64,000 nt of DNA from Pseudomonadota bacterium (GCA_018241025.1 JAFEEQ010000003.1:1-64000); one strand, 5' to 3'. Positions 26,571 to 35,838 are shown, counted from the first letter of the stretch. The notes: a model not told the origin generated them from the sequence alone. Program-made: numbers and translations.

Positions 26571-27365
26571 ATGCGCCCGGACGAATTTCAGCACACGCTT
26601 TATGTCGTGCGCGACCATGTCTGCACCATCACGCTCAATCGCCCAGAGCGGCGCAATGCGCTCAATCCGCGTGCCTATGCCGAGATCGAGGCGGCCTTCC
26701 GCGCGGCAAGCAACGACGACGACATCCGTGTCGTGATCGTCACCGGCGCCGATCCCGCCTTTTGCTCCGGCGAGGACGTGAAGGAGATGATGACCGGTGA
26801 AGCACGGCCTGCCGATGCTGCGCCGCGCAAGGCCCAGCCGACACCTGCTGCTATGGCCGCGCTCGACTGCGCCAAGCCGGTGATCGCCGCGGTGAACGGC
26901 AATGCGGTCGGCTGGGGCATGGAGCTTGCGCTCTATGCCGACATCCGCATCGCGTCGGAGAACGCGAAGTTCGCCGAGCTTTTCGTCAAGCGCGGGCTGG
27001 TGCCCGATGTCGGCAGCTTCTATCGCCTGCCGGCGCTTGTCGGTGGGGCCAAGGCAGCAGAGTTGATGCTCACCGGCGACGTCATCGATGCGAAGGAAGC
27101 GGCGCGCATCGGCCTTGTCTCCGAGGTGGTGCCGCATGCCGAACTGCTCGGCCGCGCCGGCGCGCTCGCGGCGAAGGTCGCCGCGAATCCGCCGCTCGCC
27201 ACCCGGGCGATCAAGGAGGGCCTGCGTCGCCATGCCGGTGGCGATCCACGCGAGATCGGAACCTGGGCGATCGAGACGATCTACCGTCTGTTCCAGACCG
27301 AGGATCACCGCGAAGGCGTTAAGAGCTTCCTCGAAAAGCGCGAGCCGGTGTTCAAGGGCCGCTGA
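26571..27365 (+). CDS. Enoyl-CoA hydratase/isomerase family protein
   Basis: 264 residues, crotonase fold. LNRPERRNALNPRAYAEI and GADPAFCSGEDVKEM supply the first oxyanion NH, and AVNGNAVGWGMELALYADIR the second. The usual catalytic Glu positions read GLVPDVGSFYRLP, where Asp takes the place of the second Glu, so isomerase, hydratase or another crotonase activity cannot be told apart. GGAGGA lies 5 bases before the ATG. Ends overlapping the convergent cyclophilin gene by 14 bases. Confidence 0.82.
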   Translation: MRPDEFQHTLYVVRDHVCTITLNRPERRNALNPRAYAEIEAAFRAASNDDDIRVVIVTGADPAFCSGEDVKEMMTGEARPADAAPRKAQPTPAAMAALDCAKPVIAAVNGNAVGWGMELALYADIRIASENAKFAELFVKRGLVPDVGSFYRLPALVGGAKAAELMLTGDVIDAKEAARIGLVSEVVPHAELLGRAGALAAKVAANPPLATRAIKEGLRRHAGGDPREIGTWAIETIYRLFQTEDHREGVKSFLEKREPVFKGR

Positions 27366-28257
27366 CGCGCTTCACCGCGACGGGCACGCCGCAGATATCG
27401 AGCACCGGCGGCGGCTTGCGGAAATAGAAGGGGGAAGTCGGATAGCGCCGCGCCTTCACCGCGTCGGCGAACGCTTTCGATTCCGTGCGGATCACCTGGA
27501 ACACCGGGCGCTGGTCTTCCGGCAGATCGGCGGCGAGTTGCATGCGGACGATAGGGTCTCGCTTGGCGACGTCCATGATCACGCCGCTATCGACCTCCGC
27601 ATCGCCGCGCTCGAGCTTCTGGAGATATTGCATCCCCGATATCACGCGGCCGAAAGCCGTGAGATCGCGGTCGAGTCGCCGCGGCGACTGGCCGATGACG
27701 ATGTAGAATTCCGTGGTTGCGGTGTCGGGGCCGTTGTCGCGGGCGAAGGCAAAGGTGCCCGGGCAATGGATCAGCCATTCATGCGCCTTGCGCGCATCGC
27801 GCGCGACCGGAAAGCCATTCTCGAATCCGACGAACGGCGCCATCGGATCGGCGTTGCCGAGCGGCGTGAAGGTCTCGCCGCGCGCGACCTTGCGGTCGAA
27901 CTCGGCCTTCAGTGGCGGCCATCGATCGAGCGCCTTGGCTTCGTCCGGATGGTCCTTGGCCGGTGCATCCTCCTCGCCGATGCCGCCCTGCGCCACAAAG
28001 CCGTCGATCACCCGGTAGAAGGACAGCCCGTCGTAGAAATGCGCCCGGATCAGCGCCCTCACCCGCGCGGCGTGATTTGGCGCGAAATCGGGAAACAGCT
28101 CGACAGCGACCTGACCGTAGCGGGTGTCGATCAGGACGAGGTTCTCGGGATCGACCGTCCTGAAATCGGCCGCAGCGGGCGGCGCGGCCGGGGCCGGCAG
28201 AGCGCCGCAAATCAGTACGGCCATGAGCAATGTCCGCAATCCGTAAACGGTCTTCAT
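27352..28257 (-). CDS. Periplasmic peptidyl-prolyl isomerase, cyclophilin type
   Basis: 301 residues. The signal peptide MKTVYGLRTLLMAVLICGAL is followed by PAPAAPPAAA. The cyclophilin domain has VAVELFPDFAPNHAARVRAL, FYDGLSFYRVIDGFVAQGG and TTEFYIVIGQSPRRLDRDLT then AFGRVISGM, with inserts that make it longer than cytosolic cyclophilins. A C-terminal extension contains FYFRKPPPVLDICGVPV. It should assist folding of exported proteins. Divergent from the PAS kinase gene, convergent overlap with the hydratase. Confidence 0.86.
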   Translation of the reverse strand: MKTVYGLRTLLMAVLICGALPAPAAPPAAADFRTVDPENLVLIDTRYGQVAVELFPDFAPNHAARVRALIRAHFYDGLSFYRVIDGFVAQGGIGEEDAPAKDHPDEAKALDRWPPLKAEFDRKVARGETFTPLGNADPMAPFVGFENGFPVARDARKAHEWLIHCPGTFAFARDNGPDTATTEFYIVIGQSPRRLDRDLTAFGRVISGMQYLQKLERGDAEVDSGVIMDVAKRDPIVRMQLAADLPEDQRPVFQVIRTESKAFADAVKARRYPTSPFYFRKPPPVLDICGVPVAVKRVSGP

Positions 28258-28353
28258 CGATACCTCTTGCCGCCGCCGTGGTTTGGTCTACTTCTAAGGT
28301 TAAGGGTGGACGACGGGCTTGCGCCAGATGGCGCGGACGGCGGGCAAACGAAA

Positions 28354-31300
28354 ATGGGCGATTCCGGCGACGACATGGATCTCGCGCAGCTTCGAGGCAA
28401 TCTCGATCTGCTGCTGCGCGCTCAGCTGCATGGCCGCACCGGCTATGTTGTGTCCAACGTCAAGTCCGATCGCGTCTACTGGTCGGATTCCCTGTTCGAG
28501 CAGCGCCGGATTCCGCGCCGGCCCTATTTCACGCTCGCCGAAGGGCTTTCCGTCATCCATCCCGACGACCGCGCCGCTTTCATGGCCAAACGCGAACAGG
28601 CGATCCGCGACGGCAAGTCATTCGAGCACGAAACCCGCATCGTCTGCGGCGACGGCGCGATCGTCTGGGAGCGCGGCCATTCGCAGCCACAGTTCGACGC
28701 CCAAGGCAATTTCACCGGCCTGCTCAGCGTGGTCGACGACATCACCGAGAGCAAGGCCGTAGCAGCTTCGCTGATGGAACAGGAAGCGACCTATCGCACG
28801 CTGTTCAACAGCATCGGCGACGCGATCTTCGTGCTCAGCGACGGAATCTTCATCGACTGCAACAAGGCGGCACTGGAGATGTTCGGCACGACGCGGGAAC
28901 AGCTCATAGGCGCGCCGCCGCAGGACTACTCGCCGGCGGTCCAGCCCGACGGCAGACCGTCCGCCGATAAGGCTCGCGAAAAAATCGCGGCAGCCCTGCG
29001 CGGCGAGCGCCAGTTCTTCGAGTGGCGGCACGCCCGCCAGGACGGCACGCCCTTCGATGCCGAGGTCACGCTTACGCGCGTCGAGCCGTCCCGCGAACCG
29101 CTCGTCTTCGGCGTGGTGCGCGACGTCAGCGAGCGCAAGAAGGCCGAAGAGGACCTCAAGGCCTCGCACGACAAATTCGCAGGAGCCTTCAGCTCAAGCG
29201 CCGACGCGATGATCGTCGTGCTCGCGTCCACACAAGCGGGCCAGGGAACGATCCTCGAAGCGAACGACTCCGTAAAGAAGGTCTTCGCCCGAGATCGCGC
29301 CGAGCTGATCGGAAAGTCGGTCGCCGAAGCCGGTGCGGCGCTCGACTCCTCCGCCGTTGCCGAGCTGCGCAGCCTGCTGGCCCAGAACGGCTCGGCGCGC
29401 GACTTTCCGATGCGCATCCGCCGTGCCGACGGCAAGGCCATCGACACGGAAATCAGCGGCGCGCAGTTCGAGAGTGGCGGACAACTGTTGTCGATCCTGA
29501 CCATCCGCGATACGAGCGAGCGGCACGAGAAGGACCGCCAGATCCGAGCCCTCAACCTCGAGCTCGAGGCCAATCTACGCCAGCTGCGCGCCATTGCGGA
29601 CAACCTGCCGGTCGGCCTCAGCCATACCGACAACGATGGCCGCATCCTTTTCCTCAACAAGACGCTCGAGCGCTGGCTGAACATCGGGATCGACGCGGCG
29701 CGCGGGCACACTGCGCAGGAGCTCTTCTCGCCCGGCTACATCGAAGCGACCCGCCCGATGCGCGAAGCATTCGCTATCGGCGCGCCGAGCGCGGAACAGA
29801 TCGTTCCGATGCCGGATGGCCAGACCCGCACCGTCGAGTCGACAAATATTCCCGATATCGATGCCGACGGCGTGAAGCACGGCAATTTCGGTCTTGTCGT
29901 CGACGTCACCGGACGCAAGCGGGCGGAAGACGAGCTTCGCGCCAGCCACGAGAAATTCGCCAGCGCCTTCGAATACTCGACCGATGCCATGGTGGTCTCG
30001 TCGATCGGCGAAGGTTTGTGGGGCGGCGAAATTCTCGACATCAACCGCTCGGCCGAGCGGATGTTCGGCATTCCGCGCCAGGCCATCGTCGGCCGCACCT
30101 TCGCCGACATGCGTGGCCGGATGACGACGTTTCCGCTCGACGAATTCCGCCGGATGGTGCTCGAGGACGGCGCTGTGCGCGACATGGCGATCGAGGTTCC
30201 GCGCGGCGACGGCGGAACGATCTATGCCCTCGTCAGCGGCGCCCGGTTCGAGCTGGCTGGACGACTGCACACGCTGACGGTCATCCGCGATGTCTCGCAG
30301 GCCCGTCTTGCCGAACAGCGCATCCGCGAACTGAACGGCTCGCTCGAAGAAAACCTCCGCCTCCTGCGTGCCATCGCCGACAACCTTCCGGTCGCGATCA
30401 GCTATCAGAACGCGGATGGGCAGTTCGTCTTCACCAATCGCACCATGGAAAGCTGGTTCGCGGTGCGCGAGGGCGGCATGATCGGCCGCAGGGTCGCCGA
30501 CCTTGTGTCGCAGTCCTATCTCGATGCCGTTACGCCGCTCAGCGGACATGTCCGCGCCGATCTGGCGAAGATCGAATGCACGGTCCCATATCCCGACGGC
30601 AAGACCCGGGTCGTGGAGCTTACTTTCGTCAACGACCGAAACTCCGATGGAAGTTCGCGCGGGCGCTATACTCTTGCCATCGACCTGACGGAACGCAAGG
30701 CACAGGAAGAACAGCTCCAGCAGTCGCAGAAGATGCAGGCGGTGGGCAAGCTGACCGGCGGCGTGGCGCACGACTTCAATAACCTGCTCGCCGTGATCGC
30801 CGGCAACCTCGATCTGGCGGCGGAGCAGCTCGGCAATACCAACAAGCGTGTTTCGCGCCTGCTCGAACCGGCGCGGCGCGCGGCGGAGCGCGGCACGACG
30901 CTGACCCGCAGCCTGCTCGCATTTTCACGCCAGCAGCCGCTCAGCCCGCTCGTCACCGACCTGAATGCGCTGATCCGCGACATGACCGAGCTGCTGCGGC
31001 GGACCATGCCGTCGAACATCGGGCTCGAATTCGTCGGCGGCGCCGGCCTCTGGCCCAGCGAGGTCGATCCCGGGCAGCTGCAGAATGCGCTGCTCAACCT
31101 CGTCGTCAATGCGCGCGATGCCATGCCCGACGGCGGGCGCCTGACGATCGAGACCCGCAACACGCGGATCGACGATCACTATGCCGCAAAGCATGCCGAT
31201 CTTTCCCCGGGTCAGTATGTGATGCTTGCGGTCTCCGACACGGGCATGGGCATGCCGCCTGACGTCGTGGCGCGCGCTTTCGAGCCGTTCTTCACCACCA

Positions 31301-31863
31301 AGGATCTCGGCCAGGGCACCGGCCTCGGCCTCAGCATGGTCTACGGCTTCGCCAAGCAGTCGGGCGGCCATGTGGCGATCTACAGCGAGGTGGGCAGCGG
31401 CACGACCGTGAAGATCTATCTGCCGCGCTGGGCCGGCCAGCTTCGGGCCGAAGCCGCGCCACAGGAACACGCCGAAACCACTGCGCGTAACGAAACCATC
31501 CTCGTTGCCGAGGACGACGAAGACATGCGCCTCGTCGCGGTCACGATGTTGCGGTCGCTCGGCTACAACGTGCTGGAAGCGGGAACCGGACCGAAGGCGC
31601 TGGATCAACTCGCCGCCAATCCCTCGGTCGACCTGCTCCTGACCGACGTCATCCTGGCCGGCAGCATGAATGGCCGCCGCGTCGCCGAAGAGGCCACCCG
31701 GCAGCGGCCCGGAATCGGCGTGCTCTACATGTCGGGCTATACCGAAGACGCGATCGTCCATCACGGCCGCCTCGACCAGGGCGTACACTTCATCCAGAAA
31801 CCCTTCCGCAAGCCTGACCTTGCGGCAAAGGTTCGCGAAGCTCTCGGCAAGACAGTCAAGTGA
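28354..31863 (+). CDS. Soluble hybrid histidine kinase with six PAS domains and receiver
   Basis: About 1169 residues; the start is uncertain (ATG 28354 or 28375, GTG 28306). There is no membrane helix. PAS-like units begin near residues 20, 147, 274, 411, 534 and 671, several ending in DITE/DVSER-type PAC motifs. The HisKA box is GGVAHDFNNLLAVI with H806, followed by HATPase boxes (LNLVVNARDAMPDGG, GTGLGLSMVYGFAKQSGGHV). The receiver domain near 1050-1165 has EDDED, D1098 (LLTDVIL) and KPF. Units 3-4 and 5-6 are a tandem duplication with an exact 780-base period. The ligand or redox signal is unknown. It resembles CckA in H-box and receiver but lacks its membrane helices. Confidence 0.88.
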   Translation: MGDSGDDMDLAQLRGNLDLLLRAQLHGRTGYVVSNVKSDRVYWSDSLFEQRRIPRRPYFTLAEGLSVIHPDDRAAFMAKREQAIRDGKSFEHETRIVCGDGAIVWERGHSQPQFDAQGNFTGLLSVVDDITESKAVAASLMEQEATYRTLFNSIGDAIFVLSDGIFIDCNKAALEMFGTTREQLIGAPPQDYSPAVQPDGRPSADKAREKIAAALRGERQFFEWRHARQDGTPFDAEVTLTRVEPSREPLVFGVVRDVSERKKAEEDLKASHDKFAGAFSSSADAMIVVLASTQAGQGTILEANDSVKKVFARDRAELIGKSVAEAGAALDSSAVAELRSLLAQNGSARDFPMRIRRADGKAIDTEISGAQFESGGQLLSILTIRDTSERHEKDRQIRALNLELEANLRQLRAIADNLPVGLSHTDNDGRILFLNKTLERWLNIGIDAARGHTAQELFSPGYIEATRPMREAFAIGAPSAEQIVPMPDGQTRTVESTNIPDIDADGVKHGNFGLVVDVTGRKRAEDELRASHEKFASAFEYSTDAMVVSSIGEGLWGGEILDINRSAERMFGIPRQAIVGRTFADMRGRMTTFPLDEFRRMVLEDGAVRDMAIEVPRGDGGTIYALVSGARFELAGRLHTLTVIRDVSQARLAEQRIRELNGSLEENLRLLRAIADNLPVAISYQNADGQFVFTNRTMESWFAVREGGMIGRRVADLVSQSYLDAVTPLSGHVRADLAKIECTVPYPDGKTRVVELTFVNDRNSDGSSRGRYTLAIDLTERKAQEEQLQQSQKMQAVGKLTGGVAHDFNNLLAVIAGNLDLAAEQLGNTNKRVSRLLEPARRAAERGTTLTRSLLAFSRQQPLSPLVTDLNALIRDMTELLRRTMPSNIGLEFVGGAGLWPSEVDPGQLQNALLNLVVNARDAMPDGGRLTIETRNTRIDDHYAAKHADLSPGQYVMLAVSDTGMGMPPDVVARAFEPFFTTKDLGQGTGLGLSMVYGFAKQSGGHVAIYSEVGSGTTVKIYLPRWAGQLRAEAAPQEHAETTARNETILVAEDDEDMRLVAVTMLRSLGYNVLEAGTGPKALDQLAANPSVDLLLTDVILAGSMNGRRVAEEATRQRPGIGVLYMSGYTEDAIVHHGRLDQGVHFIQKPFRKPDLAAKVREALGKTVK

Positions 31864-31930
31864 TATCGCCCTATGCGACGCGGCGTGCCTTGCACGGGCG
31901 CGCGAAAACCGCCAATGAAGGCGGCCCGCC

Positions 31931-33196
31931 ATGACAACCGACATTACCGCGTCTCCGCCCGAGCCCGTTTCCGCAGCGGCGCTCCCGACCCTCCTCTCGG
32001 TGATGTTCATCAATTTGCTGGGCTTCGGAATCATCGTTCCGCTGCTGCCTTTCTATGCGGAGTCGTTCCGCGCCCCGCCATGGCAGGTGGCGCTGATTTT
32101 TTCGGCCTACGCCATCGGCGCGTTTTTCGGCGAACCGTTCTGGGGAAGACTATCCGACACGGTCGGGCGCAAACCCATCCTGATCAGCACCGTAACCGGC
32201 AACTGCCTGTGCTATCTCGCTCTCGCCTTTGCGCCGAACATCTATGTCGCGTTCTTCGTCCGCCTCCTCGGCGGGATGGCAAGCGGCAACGGCGCGGTGA
32301 TCCAGGGCTATATCGCCGACGTCACGCCGCCGGACGAGCGTACCGGCAAAATGTCATGGCTGGGTGCTGCTTATAATGTCGGCTTCATCGTCGGGCCGGC
32401 GGTGGGCGGTCTGCTCGCCAATCCAGCCGCCGGCCATGACGGGTTCCGCACCCCGCTTCTGATCGCCTCCAGCCTCTCTGGCATCTGCGTCATCGGTCTC
32501 ATCACCTTCCTGAAGGAGAGCCGCTCGCGCCGCCGCATCGGCAACCGGCCCAACCGCTGGGCGGTGATCGCCGATGCCTTCCGCAATCCGGTTGTGTGGC
32601 GCCTCTTCATGGTGACTCTGCTTGCCGGCAGCGCCTTCAACGGAATCGAGTCGGTGTTCGGCCTGTGGACTCATGCCCGGTTCAACTGGTCGCCTTACGA
32701 TGTCGGCCTCGCCTTTGCCGTCACCGGCATCGTCGCCGCGGTGTGCCAGATCTTCATCGCCGGCCCGGCCTCGAAGAAATACGGCGAAGCGCGGATGCTC
32801 GCCTTCGGCATGCTGCTCACGACGTTGTGCGCATCGCTCCAGCCGTTTTCCTATGGCAGCGTGATGATCGTGACGCTGCTCTCGATCTCCGCCTTCGGAC
32901 AGTCGGTCGCCTGGCCGAATGTCTCAGCGCTCCTTTCCCGCAGCGTCGATATCGACCACCAGGGTCAATATCTCGGCCTCAACAACGCCGTCGGCGGCCT
33001 CGCCCGTCTGGTCGGGCCGCAGATCGCCGCCATCACCTTCTCGGTGATCAGCGTCGATGCGCCGTTCTTTTCGGCCGGGGCCATGGTTCTGCCGGCCATT
33101 TTTTTCGCCTGGTATGCCGCGACGCATAAAAGTCGCAGGTCGTTGTCCGATCCGATGGGGACGCCTACGCTTTCCGACAATGATGGCGCGCCCTGA
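31931..33196 (+). CDS. MFS drug-type transporter (TetA/TCR-like)
   Basis: 421 residues, about 12 helices. FINLLGFGIIVPLLPFYAES and GRLSDTVGRKPILI (loop 2-3 motif A) with RLLGGMASGNGAVIQGYIAD match the TCR/Tet branch of 12-helix drug-proton antiporters. A charged central loop (KESRSRRRIGNRPNRW) separates the halves. Starts 68 bases after the kinase and is probably in the same transcript. Substrate not predictable. Confidence 0.82.
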   Translation: MTTDITASPPEPVSAAALPTLLSVMFINLLGFGIIVPLLPFYAESFRAPPWQVALIFSAYAIGAFFGEPFWGRLSDTVGRKPILISTVTGNCLCYLALAFAPNIYVAFFVRLLGGMASGNGAVIQGYIADVTPPDERTGKMSWLGAAYNVGFIVGPAVGGLLANPAAGHDGFRTPLLIASSLSGICVIGLITFLKESRSRRRIGNRPNRWAVIADAFRNPVVWRLFMVTLLAGSAFNGIESVFGLWTHARFNWSPYDVGLAFAVTGIVAAVCQIFIAGPASKKYGEARMLAFGMLLTTLCASLQPFSYGSVMIVTLLSISAFGQSVAWPNVSALLSRSVDIDHQGQYLGLNNAVGGLARLVGPQIAAITFSVISVDAPFFSAGAMVLPAIFFAWYAATHKSRRSLSDPMGTPTLSDNDGAP

Positions 33197-33236
33197 CCGC
33201 CTTCGGCGGAGGGCGACGCTCCACTGGGAGAGAACG

Positions 33237-34040
33237 ATGGCAGGAACGCTCAAGGGTAAGGTTGCGCTGATCACCGGCGCGAGCCGCGGTATCGGTGAAG
33301 CGATTGCGGTCCGGCTCGGCCAGGAAGGCGCGAAGATCGTAGTCTCGGCGCGCACCGCCGAAGCAGGCGAAAGCCGCCTGCCCGGAACGCTGCACGAGAC
33401 CGTCGAGCGTGTGAAACGCGCCGGCACCGATGTCGTCTTCGTGAAGGCCGATCTTGCCCAGGCGCGCGAGCGCGAACAGCTGATCGAAAAAGCCGAGGCC
33501 GCCTTCGGACCGGTCGATATCCTGGTGAACAACGCTGCGATCACCTATTTCATGCCGGTCGCGGATTTCACCGAGAAGCGCTTCAAGCTGATGATGGAGG
33601 TGCAGGTCTATGCCCCGTTCCATCTCGCCCAGCTTGTGCTGCCGTCGATGAAGGCGCGCAAATCCGGCTGGATCGTGAACATCTCTTCGCCCGCCGGCCT
33701 GCATCCGAAGCAGCCCTACATGCCCGGCGCGCGCGGCGGCACGGTCTACGGCATGTGCAAGGCGGCGCTTGAACGCTTCACCACCGGCCTCGCCTCCGAA
33801 GTCCATGACGACGGGATCGCGGTGAATGTGGTCTCGCCCGGCCTTGTCGACACACCCGGCGTGGCGGTGCACGGGCTGATCAACGAGCGCACGAAGGATC
33901 GCGTGCAGCCCATCGAATATATCGCCGAAGCAGTTTACCGCCTGTCCTCGGGCGACCCGAAAACGATGACCGGCCGGATCGACTATGCCGAACCTCTATT
34001 GAAGGAGCTGGGTCTGAAGCCGGCGGAGCTCGTCGCCTAG
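33237..34040 (+). CDS. Short-chain dehydrogenase/reductase
   Basis: 267 residues. NAD(P) motif TGASRGIG (residues 14-21), NNAA motif (DILVNNAAI), catalytic Ser in NISSPAG and YxxxK as VYGMCKAA. The C-terminal part has PIEYIAEAVYRLSSGDPKTM, seen in SDRs of lipid or xenobiotic catabolism. The ATG at 33237 has GGGAGA upstream; the open frame from 33057 overlaps the MFS gene and is not used. Cytosolic oxidoreductase, substrate unknown. Confidence 0.85.
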   Translation: MAGTLKGKVALITGASRGIGEAIAVRLGQEGAKIVVSARTAEAGESRLPGTLHETVERVKRAGTDVVFVKADLAQAREREQLIEKAEAAFGPVDILVNNAAITYFMPVADFTEKRFKLMMEVQVYAPFHLAQLVLPSMKARKSGWIVNISSPAGLHPKQPYMPGARGGTVYGMCKAALERFTTGLASEVHDDGIAVNVVSPGLVDTPGVAVHGLINERTKDRVQPIEYIAEAVYRLSSGDPKTMTGRIDYAEPLLKELGLKPAELVA

Positions 34041-34100
34041 TCCGGGAACGGAATTCGCTGCCAGCCGTAATCATGGCGCAGCCTTTCGTCCCGGGGGACC

Positions 34101-34259
34101 ATGCGGACACTCGAAATCGTCATCGCGATCGTCATCGCGCTGGTCGTGTTTGTCGCTCTGAAAATCGTCGGCATGCTGCTGCAGGTCGCGCTGATCGGCG
34201 CGGCGCTCGGCTTCATCATCGGACTTGTCATCGCTTTCGCGTTCCGGAAGCGAAGCTAG
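34101..34259 (+). CDS. Small hydrophobic membrane protein (52 residues)
   Basis: A short ORF that would be easily missed. It encodes MRTLEIVIAIVIALVVFVAL, then KIVGMLLQVALIGAALGFII and a tail GLVIAFAFRKRS. It is almost entirely two transmembrane helices with a positive C-terminus, a composition typical of real small membrane proteins rather than chance. GGGGGA lies close (2 bases) before the ATG. It is tail-to-tail with the PAS_5 gene (4-base overlap). No known family is assigned. Confidence 0.55.
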   Translation: MRTLEIVIAIVIALVVFVALKIVGMLLQVALIGAALGFIIGLVIAFAFRKRS

Positions 34260-34825
34260 GCCGGTGCGCCGCCGCCAATATCGATGAACCGGTAGGCCAA
34301 GGCCGTATCCGCGCGCATGACCTTGTCGCCGGTCGGCGTCGGAAGGAGATAGATCGGTATGGGCTGGGTCAGCACGAGCAGCAAATCGGCGCCGTCGGCG
34401 CCGGGCCGAAGCGGGAATATCGTCAGCTCGAGATAATGCGCAAAGCCGCGCTCGTAATGCACCGGCATGACCTGCCACAGGCCGCAGGGCCGGGTCACAA
34501 TCTCGCGCACCGACTCGATCGCACTCGCGTGATGGGCTTCCGGCAGGAAGTCGAGATAGTCCTTGCCGCGCACATCGCGCTGGATCCGGTTCTCGAACTC
34601 GGTCCCGACCAGCCGCATGCGCACCGCCGACTGCCCGTCGAGTTGGGCTTCGCACAGCATGATATGGCGCAGGAATTTGCCTGCACGTTCCGGCCGGAAG
34701 TCGGCGCGCTGCGGCACGAGACCGCTCTTCGGCAGCGCGCGCCAGAACGCCTCGAACGCGACGCTCAGCGTGCTGCGTTCAGGCGGCTCGTGGAGAGGAG
34801 GAAACGATGTCTGATGGACGACCAT
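34256..34825 (-). CDS. PAS domain protein (PAS_5-type)
   Basis: 189 residues, no output domain. FWRALPKSGLVPQRADFRPE, HIMLCEAQLDGQSAVRMRLV, GTEFENRIQRDVRGKDYLDF, PCGLWQVMPVHYERGFAHYL and LTIFPLRPGADG match the alphaproteobacterial PAS_5 (PF07310) family of single-domain proteins. Probably a sensor or adaptor; no ligand evidence. The ATG at 34825 is preceded by a GAGGAAACGATG-like string in the other orientation, so I keep the longest start with moderate certainty. Confidence 0.72.
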   Translation of the reverse strand: MVVHQTSFPPLHEPPERSTLSVAFEAFWRALPKSGLVPQRADFRPERAGKFLRHIMLCEAQLDGQSAVRMRLVGTEFENRIQRDVRGKDYLDFLPEAHHASAIESVREIVTRPCGLWQVMPVHYERGFAHYLELTIFPLRPGADGADLLLVLTQPIPIYLLPTPTGDKVMRADTALAYRFIDIGGGAPA

Positions 34826-34936
34826 GGCGTTCTGCCCGCTTGCATGCGCATTATCGGCGCAGCGCGTGAATGGCGGGTTGATGCGAAACCCAGGCAGCCT
34901 GGGTAATTGTACCTTCTTCGGTCCCCGCCCGTTCCC

Positions 34937-35260
34937 CTAAGCCTGCTGGAGCCGTGTGACGCCGAGCGTCATCACGACACCGACAACGTCGCCGACGGTG
35001 ATGTTGGCCTTGTGGCGGACGGCCGCCTTCAGCGGCAGCAGATAAGAGCCATCCTTGGGAAACAGTGAGGTTGTGAATTGCACGCCGCCGATCTCTGCCG
35101 TCACCGGCACCACGCCCCAACCGTAGCTCACCGCTTTCGCGGCGTGGCGTAGCTCCACCGCATGCTCCGGCGGCACCGGCGCATAGAAAAACGGCGATGG
35201 CCCGCGCCACTCGTTGATGGTCGTCCGGAACTTGAACTGGAGGTTCGAAGATTTGCGCAT
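34937..35260 (-). CDS. DUF1905 domain protein
   Basis: 107 residues. SNLQFKFRTTINEWRGPSPF, PEHAVELRHAAKAVSYGWGV, VPVTAEIGGVQFTTSLFPKD and GSYLLPLKAAVRHKANITVG follow the DUF1905 pattern, a small beta-barrel family with no proven function. ATG 35260 was chosen because the open frame upstream runs into the tRNA-Glu gene. It begins 24 bases past the tRNA 3' end and may be read through from the tRNA promoter. Confidence 0.8.
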   Translation of the reverse strand: MRKSSNLQFKFRTTINEWRGPSPFFYAPVPPEHAVELRHAAKAVSYGWGVVPVTAEIGGVQFTTSLFPKDGSYLLPLKAAVRHKANITVGDVVGVVMTLGVTRLQQA

Positions 35261-35284
35261 GCGCCGAAATGGGCTCCAGCCGCT

Positions 35285-35359
35285 TGGCGCTCCCACGGGG
35301 AATCGAACCCCGGTTTCAGCCTTGAGAGGGCCGCGTCCTAACCGCTAGACGATGGGAGC
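35285..35359 (-). tRNA. tRNA-Glu (CTC)
   Basis: 75 bases including an encoded CCA end. The acceptor stem GCTCCCA pairs with TGGGAGC. The D arm is TCGTCTAGCGGTTAGGA and the anticodon stem CGGCC/GGCTG has loop CTCTCAA (anticodon CTC). The T arm is GGGG-TTCGATT-CCCC. The layout matches other bacterial tRNA-Glu. Confidence 0.96.
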
Positions 35360-35376
35360 ATCCGGCAGAGGCGGGG

Positions 35377-35406
35377 CTTATAGCGTCGCCGGGGCGGCGA
35401 TATCAA
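35377..35406 (-). promoter_or_regulatory. Promoter of tRNA-Glu
   Basis: On the minus strand TTGATA (35406-35401), 18 bases, TATAAG (35382-35377), ending 17 bases before the tRNA. Good match to a housekeeping promoter. Confidence 0.55.
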
Positions 35407-35433
35407 GCGGCCTCGTCGGCCCGGCCCAACCCT

Positions 35434-35838
35434 CTATCCCGCCTCGACAATTGGAACCGGGTGGAAGTCCGCGCCATCGAAGACGAAGCCTGCGAGAACC
35501 CCACCGCTGCCGGCGATCAGCCAGACGAAATCCTTCTCCAGCGCGCCGGCGCGGTCGCGTGGCGAAGGCCTGGGCCGGCCATCCGGGTGGGAATGGTAGC
35601 AGCCGATGATCGCCGTACCGCGGTCGCGGGCGCCGCGCTGGGTCTCAAGATGCACCGCCGGATCGATCTCGAAGCGGTCGGCATCCTGAGAAAGGTTCGG
35701 CGCGGGATGCAGGCGATCTGCCCGCCAGCCTTCGCCATGGCGGATACCTTCGATCAGGCCGCAGCATTCGCGGGGATGGGCGGCTTCGGACTCGCGCAGG
35801 ATCTGCGCGCGCAAATCCCGCGGCAGGAGGAACCTCAC
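35434..35838 (-). CDS. JAMM/Mov34 metalloprotease-like protein (M67)
   Basis: 134 residues, starting at GTG 35838. A complete JAMM zinc site is visible: E24 in HPRECCGLIEG and HSHPDGRPRPSPRD with H82, H84, S92 and D95. Bacterial members of this size remove C-terminal tails from small ubiquitin-like sulfur carriers or cleave cysteine conjugates, but no ThiS/MoaD-like partner is in the window. It overlaps the upstream membrane gene by 4 bases (GTGA), suggesting coupled translation. Confidence 0.88.
   Translation of the reverse strand: MRFLLPRDLRAQILRESEAAHPRECCGLIEGIRHGEGWRADRLHPAPNLSQDADRFEIDPAVHLETQRGARDRGTAIIGCYHSHPDGRPRPSPRDRAGALEKDFVWLIAGSGGVLAGFVFDGADFHPVPIVEAG

Noticed and set aside
27088-28353. 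Open frame upstream of the PAS kinase, making a 1591-residue protein
   Set aside because: It runs antisense over the cyclophilin gene and through the hydratase end, is Arg-rich and not domain-like. PAS homology begins only after 28354.
28354-31863. Naming the hybrid kinase CckA
   Set aside because: It has a CckA-like H-box and receiver but no transmembrane helices, and six PAS units instead of the CckA layout.
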